Assembly (NCBI GenBank): GCA_002751075.1
Contig: NAOQ01000094.1
Coordinates: 2,327 to 37,654, forward strand
DNA: 35,328 nt
Direction: 5' to 3'
Origin: Ichthyophonus hoferi
Taxonomy: Eukaryota > Opisthokonta > Ichthyosporea > Ichthyophonida > Ichthyophonidae
Position numbers and translations under genes: made by a program. The notes under the pieces are model-generated. The model had not been told where the DNA came from. It saw only the letters and a program-made list of their open reading frames with translations, and searched no databases. Below, piece by piece: positions 9,701 through 26,200 of the stretch. The first letter of the stretch is position 1. Each line of letters begins with the position of its first letter.

Positions 9701-12700
9701 AGCACAAAGAAATGGAAGACAAGGGAAAATAGGACATTGAAAAAGAACCAGAGCAAGGTCATTTCTTACGGTAAAGTAGGAAGAATAATAGAGGAACCAA
9801 GAGATAGATATATATAGCTTATGTTTACAAATATTTAGTTAAGATTATCAAAATGAAAGTGGATATACGAATAAACCGAAAAACGAAGAAGAACTTAAGA
9901 GGAATAATAAAGTAGTAGTATATAAGTATGTAGTAGATAGTAGGTAGGAGAGGGGGAGAATGGAGGGGTCAATTAAAAATACAAGTTCATTAAAAGTAGA
10001 CAAGAATTGGTAATGCGTCAATAAGTGCATAAATGTAAATACCTTATGAGTGGACCCATGTTTTTATGAATGTTATAGGGGAGGAAATAAACATATTCCT
10101 ACTAGCGGCCTTAATTAATACATCTTTTGTTTACTAATGACGTCTAGTGGTATAATATTCAAAAATATGTTAATTATAAGGCCATAGTATGATAGAAAAA
10201 GGGTTCAGGGTAGGTATATATTTTGGGGTTGGCAAGTAAGTCTTGTCATAGTGATCTACAATGACTTAATAGATTGGGAAAGAAAACATATGTATTAATC
10301 ACACTATATTAGTGCAATTGTCATAGTTATTAAACGCTACATTTTAAGCATGCTTCCAGTATATTACATTTTAAATTATATCCAGTGTAGTAATAAAAGT
10401 TAATCTCCAATATAAGAAGAGGTAAATATACTGAACATTGGCATAGGAAAGTATAAGTAATCCATAGAAAGAGTCTAATAATGCAAGATAGTCATGGAGG
10501 GAATACTACACCCCACAATACAATGCAAATATAAAGTGACATAGGAAAACAATACGACAATAATTACACAAAGAAGTAAACAAAAAAAGAGCGCAATAAA
10601 TTAAAAGGTTGGGCAAGAAAAAAGAATACAATATGATGCCTATAGTGGGTAAAGGTAGAATCCACCACACCATGAGAATCAAGATGCGGGCATGGCTGTT
10701 ATCCAGTTTCTCCTCAGGTAGATAAGCACATAAGCAAGTTCGCACAGGCCGACTGGGTAGGGAACAGGATAGCGGGTAAGATACCATAGCCATAGATAAA
10801 TAGATACAGATGCTAATTTCAGCCAGTGCAGTAATTATCCCACTCATGTTCAGGGCAGTAGCCCAGTATTACAAGTGGAAAATTTGGGATAGGAATTGTA
10901 TAGCCTTCATTCAGTATCACTAAAGAATCAAAAGGCTTCAATCTGTCGCAGACAAAACCCCTTTATACTTTCCAAAATTAACATTTTTTTATTTTGAACA
11001 CTTGAGAAATCAGTATTAATTAATTAGACAATTGTTAGCTTACCCATGTAATATATGCAACTATATTGGACAATACTTTTGCACATTTTCTATTTATTGT
11101 GCACCAATACTTATATATTTATGTATCTGTTCATTCTCCATAGTTAAATAATCCACCAATTACTTTTTGTGTAGCTTATAAGTATATATATATGTACAAA
11201 TCTGTTTTAACATTACAGTTAGCTATATATAGACACAAGCTTACATATACGTTCTATCATTCAAAATCAAACTAATCAACAGTAATTCTCATTTCTCTCT
11301 CATTTTGATATATATATATTAATTATATGTAGTGGGCATATATTGCTTCTAAACCTTTATCTACCAGGAATGGAAAGTTAATAGTTAAGTCACTGTGTAG
11401 TGTAATAAATGTAACATGCAAAATGAATAAATAAAGTGGGCTATACCTTGCCCACTCATTGTATATCATGCTTAAAACAGCAAAAGTGCATTGGATATAT
11501 ATGTATGTTAGTGTACATATTTGTATATTATCTCCATTAACTAATTAACGTACCTACAGTTATAATGACACTCAACTGAATAAACAGATTTGATTATAAA
11601 AGAAAAACAAAGATTTACAAGTAAATACTAGTATTGGATCAAAGCAATAAAGGAGGATTCGAGCTTAGTACACGAGGAATTAGAAATATATATATATATA
11701 TATATATATATTGTTTTACGGACAAATAAAATCAGACAAAAAAGAGTGGATACGGATATATACTTGCCTACATCTCGTACACATTGGGCGTGACGAAGTT
11801 CCTGTTCCAGCTGTAGGTATAGTAGTACTGTCAGAGAGTGTGTAGAAGGGTAAGAGGGATAGGAAGAGGGAGAGGGAGGAGAGAGAGATGAAGCACTAGA
11901 AACTGATCTTTCTTAAAAGGTAGAACCAGGAGAACCTTGTTTATGCTTATATTATGCTTATATTGTAAAGTATAAATTTAATCCTGATCAGTAAGATCAG
12001 TCAAATCGATCAATCACATCGATATTTCAGTTAATCTATAATTCAGAGCTAGATTATGGCCTCCTTGAGATCTTTAAAAAGTCCAATAGAGGACCGTAGT
12101 CCATACCCTATAAGCTTAATATAGATGGACGTAAAACAGGGTGATGTAAATTATAGTGATTGAATGATCAATGATTATGACCCCATTTTAGAACTTACCA
12201 TCTACAGAGTCTTAAATAGACATGATAGAAATGATGTTGCAGGTAGACAGACTGGTAATAATAACCAATAATGGATAGTATAGAAGAACTGAAGAATCAA
12301 TCAGGGAAACAAATAATTGCCAACATACGTCGCATAGTTTTATGACATACGCCAAATATTATTCTAATTTTATGTGAATATAACCTTAACACTCTGCCAT
12401 GCAAACGCAATAGAAATCATGAAGTCACTAAAAAATAATACGTTGGAGTGCAAAGGCGATATGTACAGAATGGGCAGGTGTAAGTGCAATCTATTGGATC
12501 AATATGTTTAATATTACTTATTAAATCCTGAGAGGAATTTTTTTAAAATAAAACAAGTACTCAATTGTTATAACACTTTGTCTATTGATCAATTAAATTC
12601 TCTTTAAAATCTAACCTGACGCTAAAAATAGAATATCAAATAGGAGCATGATTAACAGCGAATCAATTTTTAAAATTTTCAAGACGTGACTTAAACACAT

Positions 12701-15527
12701 TTTTTAAACATACCTAATCTAATCTACCTCCAATTGATCCTATTTTTTTTTATTTCTTACTTTCAATTTATCAGTTTGATTTTTTAAAATTATTGTTTTA
12801 CCTCTAACTGGTCGAAGGGTTTGTCTACGATCTGATGAACACATTAGATCAAAACGTCTCCGTTGAAAATAGATCTGAAAGACAAAGGGAGGGAGGCATA
12901 AGCATATAATATATATATATATATATAGTCCCCAAAAGCCTAAGATGGCAGGCTCCATTCACTACAGACTGGTTCAGGAACCAACCTCGAAACGTCTCTA
13001 ATACCTATATACAGGGAAATATGTATCTTACCTAATGTAAAACAAACCTTATCTTACGAATTTGCAATAATTTTTCAGTGGTATTCCTTCATTTAACCCT
13101 CCCCCCTCCCCTTTATTGGTTGTGAGTATATCCAATGCGGTTTGATTGATGTCTTCCTTCTATCTCAGTCCCATGTATATAGAATATTTAAATAAGGGGT
13201 CATATTGGACAATTATAAATTTAGTCTAATAAGAATGTAGCTAGTTTTTATTACTTTGCCAGTTCTTGGGGTGATATTAGGATAATTAATTTACCATAGA
13301 AAGTTAACCTCATAAATATCACTTGTATATTTATTATTAACCACAAGATGCATATAACATATTATAGTGAATAAAGAATACCAATAATCATAGAGCAATA
13401 AACCCCATTTATGGTAACATCTCCATACTCTGATTGTAGCTCTTTGACAGGACCACCCAAAAAACACAACATTATCTACATACATATAGACAGACATAAA
13501 CTCCCTCCCACCTTCTATATATTATACTTCTTTATCTCGTTTTATCTAACATATACACAAATTCCATCTCCGTCGTTTATCAATTATTATATTATTTACG
13601 TGTCATATGGCGTGAACTGGTAATTATATCTAAATCTAACTGGTAGGTTGGACTACACTTAAATTATTATAATGGTACAATATAGATGCAAAAAAATAGC
13701 CAATTGACTATAAAAAGAAGAGTAAAAACCATTATCAAGGAATACGTACAGGAAAAATAAAGAAAGACAACATAATATTAAAATAGTATCTTAAATATGA
13801 TGAGTGTAAAACGAATAGCCTTGTGACAATTTATATATATTACTGCAGCAAACAGATAGGTAGAAAAATGTTGAATGGTACCAAAGAGATATTTTTTTGA
13901 CCGAGAAATATAATAAAGAAATAATAGAAATAATCACATAACAAAAGAAAAAAAATAAGACCAATGAAATGCAAAAAGATTTGACAGGCATTGAAAATCG
14001 ATAAAACATTACTGCGAATGATATGATATATTCATTATTGAAATGTGAAAATCTACCTGTTTCCAAGTCCATTCGTTGCTCTGTCTCGTAGGAAGATATT
14101 CCTCATACCATATAGGCCATCTTGCTTGCACTCTATTGGCCCATTCACTGTACAGATCACAGGTCATTAAGGGTCAGATACCATATTTAATTTTTAATGC
14201 TATTATATTATCATGCGATATTATTTTTAAGGTTTGATTAGATAATTAAATTACAATTACATCGTACTAGCTCATATTTCATTGCTTATACTACAACCAA
14301 GTGTTATTAAGATTCAATACAGTTTGTGAGATATAATTGGAAAGTTAAATTGCTATTTCATCATATCAATATATACTCGGTTTATTATATTATTTCAACT
14401 ACATCGTTTACACAATGGAAAACCATAGTACATACGGTTGGAAATCAATTAATTTTACCCAAAGTATAAATTATCAATTATCATCAATATAAACAATCCA
14501 ACTTAATCAAATAATAAGTTATAGATTAAGAGAATGCTCTTATTGGAGCAGGGACTTTAATGCATCACTACCTTAATGACTGAATAAATTGGCTATATTT
14601 TATAATTTTAAACGTCTAGAAAAAAAAAGTGTTGGTAGAATAGTTTTTGAATATATTAAATGCCTTAAAAAGGTCATTTCATTGGTGAATCACTGCTATG
14701 ATATCTGACCAATAGTGGAGATTCATTTCATATTAAAGGATTTTAATCTATATAGCTTATGACTATACGTGAAAGAAGAACAAAAGTTAAAGAAAAAATG
14801 AATAAGAGAAAGAGAAAAAAAAAGTCAGACAAAACAAGTATGAACAAATACTTGTCTATTTCTTTGGTGGCCCGCTGCAAAAGGGTTCGGCTAACCTGCT
14901 CATCCCCATATTAGTTACAAGCTACTTGACATATCATATATCATGAATGTATTCAATATATATTTTCTATAACCTCTGTATATATAAATGCTATATCCTT
15001 TTAATAAATGATAATTATTAGTGATAGATACTCACAAGGATAAAATGGAGCCAAAAAAGAGAAACATGGCTATGCAAAGACTCCGCGTCTAAGTGCCATT
15101 TACACATAACATTTTGCATATTAGACACACGTTCTGTAAAACATCGTACATAGATCCCTTAAAAAGGGAATGGTTCAGAGTTCAACAGATGCATATATGG
15201 CTATGATATACATGTACGCACAATAGATGCAGAATTACAAAATTAATGGAAAATTTGAAGGATTGTAAGAGCAGGAATAGAAGACAACTTGTGAAATGAG
15301 CCTATTTTAACATACTTAAAGGCCACACAGAAGAAATATAGTAAGCGATACAGGAAGAGTGACGTGTTAATACAGGTATGTAGAGAGAGAGACTAGGTGT
15401 AAGCAAGATATGATTATAAAGGGATCTTTAGGTTTATTGTAATCACCATTGATAGTCTACTCAGGTCAGCAGATGATAATAAGGTGCATAGGACCAGCCA
15501 GGGTCGCGCTGGAATATGTTCCAACAT
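6798..15527 (-). CDS. F-box / DTW-domain fusion: DTWD2-like tRNA-uridine aminocarboxypropyltransferase
   Basis: Eleven exons: 15527-15447, 14895-14852, 14147-14057, 12874-12802, 11810-11768, 10752-10671, 9600-9495, 9021-8872, 8174-8089, 7386-7252, 6965-6798. They join in frame to 352 residues with TAG at 6798. DTW enzymes transfer the aminocarboxypropyl group of SAM to tRNA uridine (acp3U). Visible motifs are a four-Cys knuckle (CTRCSRPVRTCLC, residues 107-119), HPNE (139-142), LLFPGP (186-191), DGSW (231-234, the signature D-x-T-W with Ser for Thr) and CLST (273-276). The C-terminal 50 residues are basic and acidic. Residues 1-41 (LEHIPARPWLVLCTLLSS, then ADLSRLSM/VSRTLLQRATKE) read as an F-box, followed by post-F-box features WANRV, RWP and WKQIYFQRRR. 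The start ATG has an in-frame TGA 15 bases upstream. The intron after exon 5 is GC-AG. The donors after exons 1 and 6 are weak (ATG/GTGATT, ATG/GTGTGG). The DTW part is near certain; the fusion is an inference from phase and F-box likeness. Confidence 0.82.
10885..11080. repeat. Dispersed repeat, copy 2 (in intron 5 of the F-box/DTW gene)
   Basis: Second copy of the element at 5785-5990, matching in the same order and orientation (TTCAGTATCACTA, CAGTATTAATTAATT, CAACTATATTGGACAA). It lies in the intron between the exons at 11768 and 10752 and has no open frame. Confidence 0.6.
11686..11711. repeat. (AT)n microsatellite
   Basis: Thirteen AT units without interruption, just upstream (in plus coordinates) of the GC-AG splice donor of the F-box/DTW gene, inside its intron 5. 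Confidence 0.9.
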
Positions 15528-16206
15528 TTTACACTCACTTCACTTTAGCAATATTGAAAATTTGCTAATATAAATATCGATGCATACGTATGTATGTATA
15601 ATAAATATGTTAAAATGTATTATTAAACTATTTTAGGTATTCACTCGGAGGTTTAGAAGAAGTAGTGTCTAATTACGGCCACTCCTGAAATTGCAATGGC
15701 TGGTGTCAACAAATGATCTTAAATGCAAATTCCCTAAAAATTCATTCCAATTTATTTATTTTATTTTAAAGAAACCTCCCAAAATAAACATTATAGCTAA
15801 GTGGAAACTATAAAAATATTATAATGCTATTATAAAAATGTTATGTAAAATTAAAAAAATAAAGAAGTCCTGTTTATATACTAAATCTTGAATTTACATT
15901 GGGTAGTATCGACAGTAATTTAATTTAAGTATGTAAAACCCCATATGTTACCGCAATAATAGTGCTTTCATACGAGTGGCTCATTTATCAAAGATAAGCC
16001 TCATATGGACGAATATTTATACTAACCAATTCCTATGTGCCCGTCTAAATGCTAAATGCGTGCACGTGCACCCTGTTTACTTTGGTTGTTGTCAATCTAT
16101 TATGTATCATACATCATCTATATATTAATTTGTTGCATAGTTATTCATTTTTTGGTGGTTAATTTATAGTTTATTATTATTAGTATTGCGTCGTCTAGTA
16201 ATAAAT
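15528..16206. promoter_or_regulatory. Divergent promoter between the F-box/DTW gene and METTL1
   Basis: The two start codons face away from each other across 679 bp. A perfect 10-bp palindrome TGCACGTGCA at 16061-16070 carries the E-box core CACGTG (16063-16068), 137 bases before the METTL1 ATG. CCAAT lies at 16026-16030. A less AT-rich stretch at 15635-15715, about 110-190 bases upstream of the F-box/DTW ATG, may be its 5' UTR or core promoter. TATA-like sequences are too common here to assign. Confidence 0.5.
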
Positions 16207-19870
<3,664 letters not shown>

Positions 19871-21029
19871 AGGCAATGTGTCGTGATTGACTAGCCTTAA
19901 TTACACCGGTTTTGGGATGTTAAAGATAAGAGTGTATAGGAGGGCAATAGGATATTTATGTGTATGAGCAAAGCTAAGATAGTGGGAGAGAGTGCATATA
20001 TGTAGATGTATATGTATATGTATATCTTTTGTTTCGGAATATTATTAATTTTTATAGGTTAAAAATCCTAGAAAACCAATTGGTTTGAAATCATACAATC
20101 CAGAGTAGTGTGATCTTCTGTTGTTTTTGAGTATTAGTTAATTATTAAATGCAACATCATATGGGTGAATATGTGTCCATATAAGGCAATTTTTCCATGT
20201 ATTGATATTTTATCATGCTATGTTTTAACTGCAAGAATGTGAACGTAGACTATCTAAGATTAGTATGGTAGAAGCCAGTAATTATGCTAATCATAAATCA
20301 ACCGTGATCACGACTTGCCTATTGTCTAGCATTTGTTTTTTATAAATTATCCTGTTGTCAAGATTGGGCTTTTATACTTTCCAAAAACTATCATTTGAAA
20401 TTTTAAGAATATTTCTTACATTTATAAATCTACTTTAAAAATAACGGTTGAGCAGTAAAAATGGGTTCACTGAATATTATATCATATATGCCAATTTTCA
20501 TAAGGTGTGCTCATTGGATGATTTCGTTATCAACACGTATGCTATGCAAGGTAAAATTCATGTTTAATACCACGTCATCCGAGATCTTGTACACCCATTT
20601 ATATATATAAGCGTATATCTCTAAGCCTGTGTAATAGGAATTTGGCCTAGCAATAAGCTTTTCCCAATATATTCTCATCATAAAAAAATTGTATATACAC
20701 ATACATGCCCTATCATATATACTAATCCCCCACGTATATACATTACTAAATCTACATTCCTTTTATAGAAATGCACAAATGATTAAAGCCTAATCGTTGC
20801 ACAGCAATCATTAATAATGATAGATATGCAAAAATATAGTATTTACGTTTACAACTGAATTGTTAACAAAAGATCGCTGGGTTTCGAATGTACAATCTGA
20901 AAATAGTTTTAGTTCACGATAGGCAACCTATAGACAATATGATTCTAGGACAAGTGATTCAAAACCAATTGATGCAGGCTTTTATATTAATAGATATATA
21001 TATTCCGATCAGGTTTTAGTATGCTTTAA
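19871..21029. other. Convergent intergenic space between METTL1 and HOP2
   Basis: METTL1 ends at 19870 on plus and HOP2 ends at 21030 on minus, so this 1.16 kb should hold both 3' UTRs and terminators. I see no gene. A minus-strand frame at 20511-20586 looks mildly coding but lies beyond the HOP2 stop. Confidence 0.5.
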
Positions 21030-22749
21030 TTAAAGGAAAGTTTTAAGATCAATGCCTGCGTCCTCGTCTGTCTCTATGCCAACTTCTTCCTGTGTTTATT
21101 ATGTTTATACATAGGTTGTATGTATGCAGGTACATTATGTTAATTGTATACAACTTATGTAAACAAACATTGTTTCACCGCTGTTAAACGATATTTAACA
21201 ATTGCATAAAAAAAAAAACAAGATAAAATTTTTCACTAGGATAGTCCTCTTATATGTTATGACTAATATATTATATATATATAGACTAATTAATAATTTA
21301 AGGATTAGTTAATTAATTAATTAAGCCAAGTTACTTGAGACCTAGAGTTACCTATTTAATTGGGGCTAATATTATTTTAGCTTATTACATATGTAGCTCT
21401 ATTCGACACAATACATATATAGAAGGCAATAATGTATGTATATACCGTGGTAATTAGTGGTATACAAAAATACAAGTCATACATTATATCAAAGAGTGTA
21501 TTGTTAAAGAATATAAAGAAAATATGCTGCATGAAAAACCAAAAACAAAAAACCATGGAAATAGAGAGAAATAATAAGGGAAATAAAAAGATAAAGATTG
21601 TACATACAAATAAATCTTTTTTCTTCTTTGGGTAGTTCTCCATAATCATATCCACAATATTAGTGCACTGCCAGGTAATAATTTTATCATTAAAATCTTA
21701 TACAATCCAGTACGAACATTATCATTCATATTATAAAATGTTTTATCACCTGCACCACTAATTAAATATAACCAGCTTGTTTCTTTTGGCTGTACTTACG
21801 AGTGAAATAATATCTTCGACTACTAGAAATATTCGATTTTTAGATAACAGCATTTGATAATATCTCTTCTTTTTTACAGAACCATTAATGTGCATATTAA
21901 CGTATATATATATAACAATTTTACTAATGGGTTGATAATAGGAGCAGTGGATATACTGGCTTACATATAGATTAATATAGAAAAGTGACATAATCATTAT
22001 TTCGAGATAAGTGGAAAAGAGAGCGGTTTGTTATTGAAATGATAATACATAGTTGTATTATGACCTACATGTTTTATATAAATGTGTACTATATTTAACA
22101 TACTACTAATATTATTTTGATTGTGTATATTAACATGATTGAAATGATTGAAGTGATTGTTATAGGATGCAACATCGAATTACATTATGCGTTTTTACAC
22201 CCTATAGTATTAGGTTAATGGGTATGTAGGTTAAGTATATGATATGAGAACATGGTATAATATGACATAATAAGATAATATATTAAATGTATTATATTAT
22301 ATTAAATGGTCCATGTTACACCATACTACACTATACTATGATATACTATATTGCATTACATAAATTATATTAGAATATATTACAACATCATTTCATATCA
22401 CATAATAATGCATATACAGAGATAAATACATAGCATTTCACACATAAGAGAGGAATTTTTAGGGGATCCTGTATAACATCTTTAATTTTCATAAGAGGCA
22501 TACTACCATTCTTTTCCTATGTCTCCATAGCTTCATTGACGCTTGATATTTTTTTTCGATCTCTTGTACTTCGTCCTTGGAAACAAGATTTGTACCTGTG
22601 CATATATAATGACAAGTATATGTTGTGTGAATAAAATAATTAAAGTTTCCTTTGAAATACATACAGGGGAATGGAATATAAAGGGATAGGGGGATTAGGT
22701 GTAGAGATATAACTAAAGTAAGTTATAACAATAGCATTTATAACAATAT

Positions 22750-22787
<38 letters not shown>

Positions 22788-23215
22788 NNNNNNNNNNNNN
22801 NNNNNNNNNNNNNNNNNNNNNNNNNNNNNNNNNNNNNNNNNNNNNNNNNNNNNNNNNNNNNNNNNNNNNNNNNNNNNNNNNNNNNNNNNNNNNNNNNNNN
22901 NNNNNNNNNNNNNNNNNNNNNNNNNNNNNNNNNNNNNNNNNNNNNNNNNNNNNNNNNNNNNNNNNNNNNNNNNNNNNNNNNNNNNNNNNNNNNNNNNNNN
23001 NNNNNNNNNNNNNNNNNNNNNNNNNNNNNNNNNNNNNNNNNNNNNNNNNNNNNNNNNNNNNNNNNNNNNNNNNNNNNNNNNNNNNNNNNNNNNNNNNNNN
23101 NNNNNNNNNNNNNNNNNNNNNNNNNNNNNNNNNNNNNNNNNNNNNNNNNNNNNNNNNNNNNNNNNNNNNNNNNNNNNNNNNNNNNNNNNNNNNNNNNNNN
23201 NNNNNNNNNNNNNNN

Positions 23216-23248
<33 letters not shown>

Positions 23249-26200
23249 ATAGGTAATATGATTATTGTTGTGATGATAGGTTGAACAGCTGGAATATTAA
23301 AAATATACAGATAGTTTGAATCCAAAACATCACTAATGGTTAACCCCAATAAAACTGATGTTATGTAAGATTAAACCTTTGGTGATAGTAAAGTGGAAAG
23401 CAATACAAAAATATAATATTTAATATGAAAAAATGATTGGATGACTATATAGGAGCTCTAAACAATAATTAGAAGCTAAAACATATTGGATAATAAAGAT
23501 ATATTATTTAGGTGAAATATCTTCAAGAGAGAAGATAAGTGTATGAATTGAATCCGTTTTTAATAAATTGTTAGTATATCGAAACCTAGCCCATGTAGTT
23601 ATGATATACGAACAAAACTGAGACAAATTAGTATTTAAACTACACTTAAAATATAATATTAATAATTGATTGGTATTCGAGAGTATTATTAAATAACCAA
23701 CTATGAATAGTGCCACCATATGATATATTGAATATACAGGCATAAAACATACATCAAATAGGAAAATTAACAAAATTATACCGTGAAATTAACAATGTGA
23801 ATAGTGTTTAAAATTATTATAAATATACATTTTCAAGGCATGTTATGCGAACCAATTCACATAAACCAATAGAATAATATATTTAAATATTACATGTATC
23901 TGTATTGTATTAGAGAAAAGCATACCATATTAAATTAGAGCATATTATGGTATTATATTATATTATATTGTACTCTATACAAATTAAAATACCATAGTTT
24001 CACAAATATCAACAAGACTCAAGTTAAAAATGTAATCAATTGTTATTAACTGATTAACATACCCTCCTTTAAAGTGTTCAACGTTTCTTGGTTTTTGGCA
24101 TTCTGTGGGATTTTAATTGGTTGTAAGATGAGTAGCTGAAGAGGAATTCTAAGAATATAATTAACTTGAATAATATCTTGAATAATATAACTGTTTTTTT
24201 TTTTAAAAAAAAAAATCCCATAATTTATCGAGCGGTACTATAGCCCTAAAGCTTTCTCCTGACACTGTCAAATAAAATGCTTGCTTTATTTTTTTTTAAA
24301 AAAAAATGTCGTACGTGTTTTTAAATATTTAAATATAGCATAGCATTGCTTTTATTAAGATTAATGATAATAATACTATTATTATTATTGTATTGAAAAC
24401 CACTTTGAATCTGCCCCTATTGACAGGATAAATGTAAACAAAACAATGCAATACGTTAACAACATTCTTGTTCCAATCTATATTTTGGTTTGTTTTCAAT
24501 TACAATATAAACTATATATTAAATAAAATATTGCTGCACCATATTATGATACATTATAATATAATATATTTGTTGCATTATATTATATGCTAGACTATTT
24601 CACTTCTCTTTGTATTTTAGTATAATATATCCAATTTCATTATTTGCTCCCTCTTTCATTAACATCATACCACTTTTTATGGCATGCTGTGTATGAGGGC
24701 TGTAATTGATGTCATAATAATATAATAGTGCATATATACTATATACATACATAAACACTTACATAAAAACGTACACATACACATGAAAATACCGGCAAAC
24801 ATGCCCCACGCCACTTTACGTAGCCCCCGTCCTCTACCCACATCCATACTTATACACCTTACCCTTTTCTGCACCTCGGCTAATCTTTTAGTCATTTCTT
24901 CGCTGGAAAGAGTCTCCAATAATTGTTTGTTTCCTTAGTAGGTTGATATAAACCAGTCAATAAAGCTCGAAAACGCACAGATATAAAAAGTAAATATATG
25001 TATAACCATATATAAACGATAGTGTAATGCGTTAAAATGTTATTCCTCAAAATGATTACTAAATAAATCTCACTTGTCCGTATATAGTTGGCTCTATAAA
25101 TATAGAGTATACATTAAATATATACCATATGTGTGATAAATATAATATAATATATATATATCAAGTAAACATATGCGCTAAATCTGTGAAATAATATATA
25201 TGTATATAACAATTGCCCTTTATACATATAGATTATTCAATTGAAAGGCACCCATCTAAAAATTCATACTTTGCTCCAATGGGCGACATTCATCTTGTAG
25301 ATCCTTGACTGCTCCAGTAAGCTCATTGGCTCGTTCCTCTAACAATCGCATATCTTCATCCGATACTACGTCAACATTCTGTGATACAACAGGATCAATA
25401 TATTTTGAATATTATATATATTTTCAATGTCTGGGGTATATATAAGCATATGAGATGTATTAGTAATTTTTATTATAAATCTAATTTTTGGGTGTCGTCA
25501 TGTGATTATATAATTGCATAATAATATAATAGTATAAAAAGATGATAGAGTATCATTGTATGATAGAAGCATGGTATACCATTATACCATTATAATAGTA
25601 TAACTGCACGATAATATAATAGTATAACCCTACAATAGTACAATAGTATAACACGACAAGAATATAATAGCGTAAGAATATATTGGTGTGAGAGTATATA
25701 AATATAGCAGTAAAATAGTAATATAGTAAGATAGTATGCATGTATAAAAACAAACATGCAAAATAGTGTTAATATGAAACCTAACTTGTTTGGCACAGTA
25801 GACCTTTTGCTTCCCGTATGTTTTTTCAATGATTTGCTCATTTACTGCCAGTTGATCAAGCGATTTAACTACCTGTTATATAAAGCATTTACTAACGATG
25901 ATTTAATTTTAAAGCAGCATATATATATATATATATGAGACTAATACACTTTGGGAAATTGATACCCGTGAAAAGGCAGAATAAATATGTAGCGTAGACA
26001 TGAATTGTGTAGCTTTTTAACGTATATAATATAAATATATATATTTAGCAAAATTATAAAGTATAAAATGTAAGCAAATAGTTTTAATCGGATATTATAC
26101 TGGAAAAAAAAAAAAAATTTAAAGAAATAATAGAATATATAGAGCCAAAACATCTTTGAAGCATATATTTAAAATAGACACCCTATTGGAAGGATTATCA

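Noticed and set aside
15036-15133. A minus-strand exon (starting at TTTTACAG/AACGTG, ending at GTGAGT) that also fits the phase before the exon at 14895
   Set aside because: The exon at 15527-15447 gives a much better F-box and a clean start codon with an upstream stop. This one would replace the first half of the F-box; it could still be an alternative exon.
20511-20586. Minus-strand coding-like segment ending in TGA (ISDDVVLNMNFTLHSIRV) as the last HOP2 exon
   Set aside because: The segment 21089-21030 supplies the conserved HOP2 end (EEVGIETDED) and a stop in correct phase, so this lies downstream of the gene.
22738-23349. 203-codon minus frame across the gap
   Set aside because: It consists of poly-Phe from A runs and unknown residues from N.
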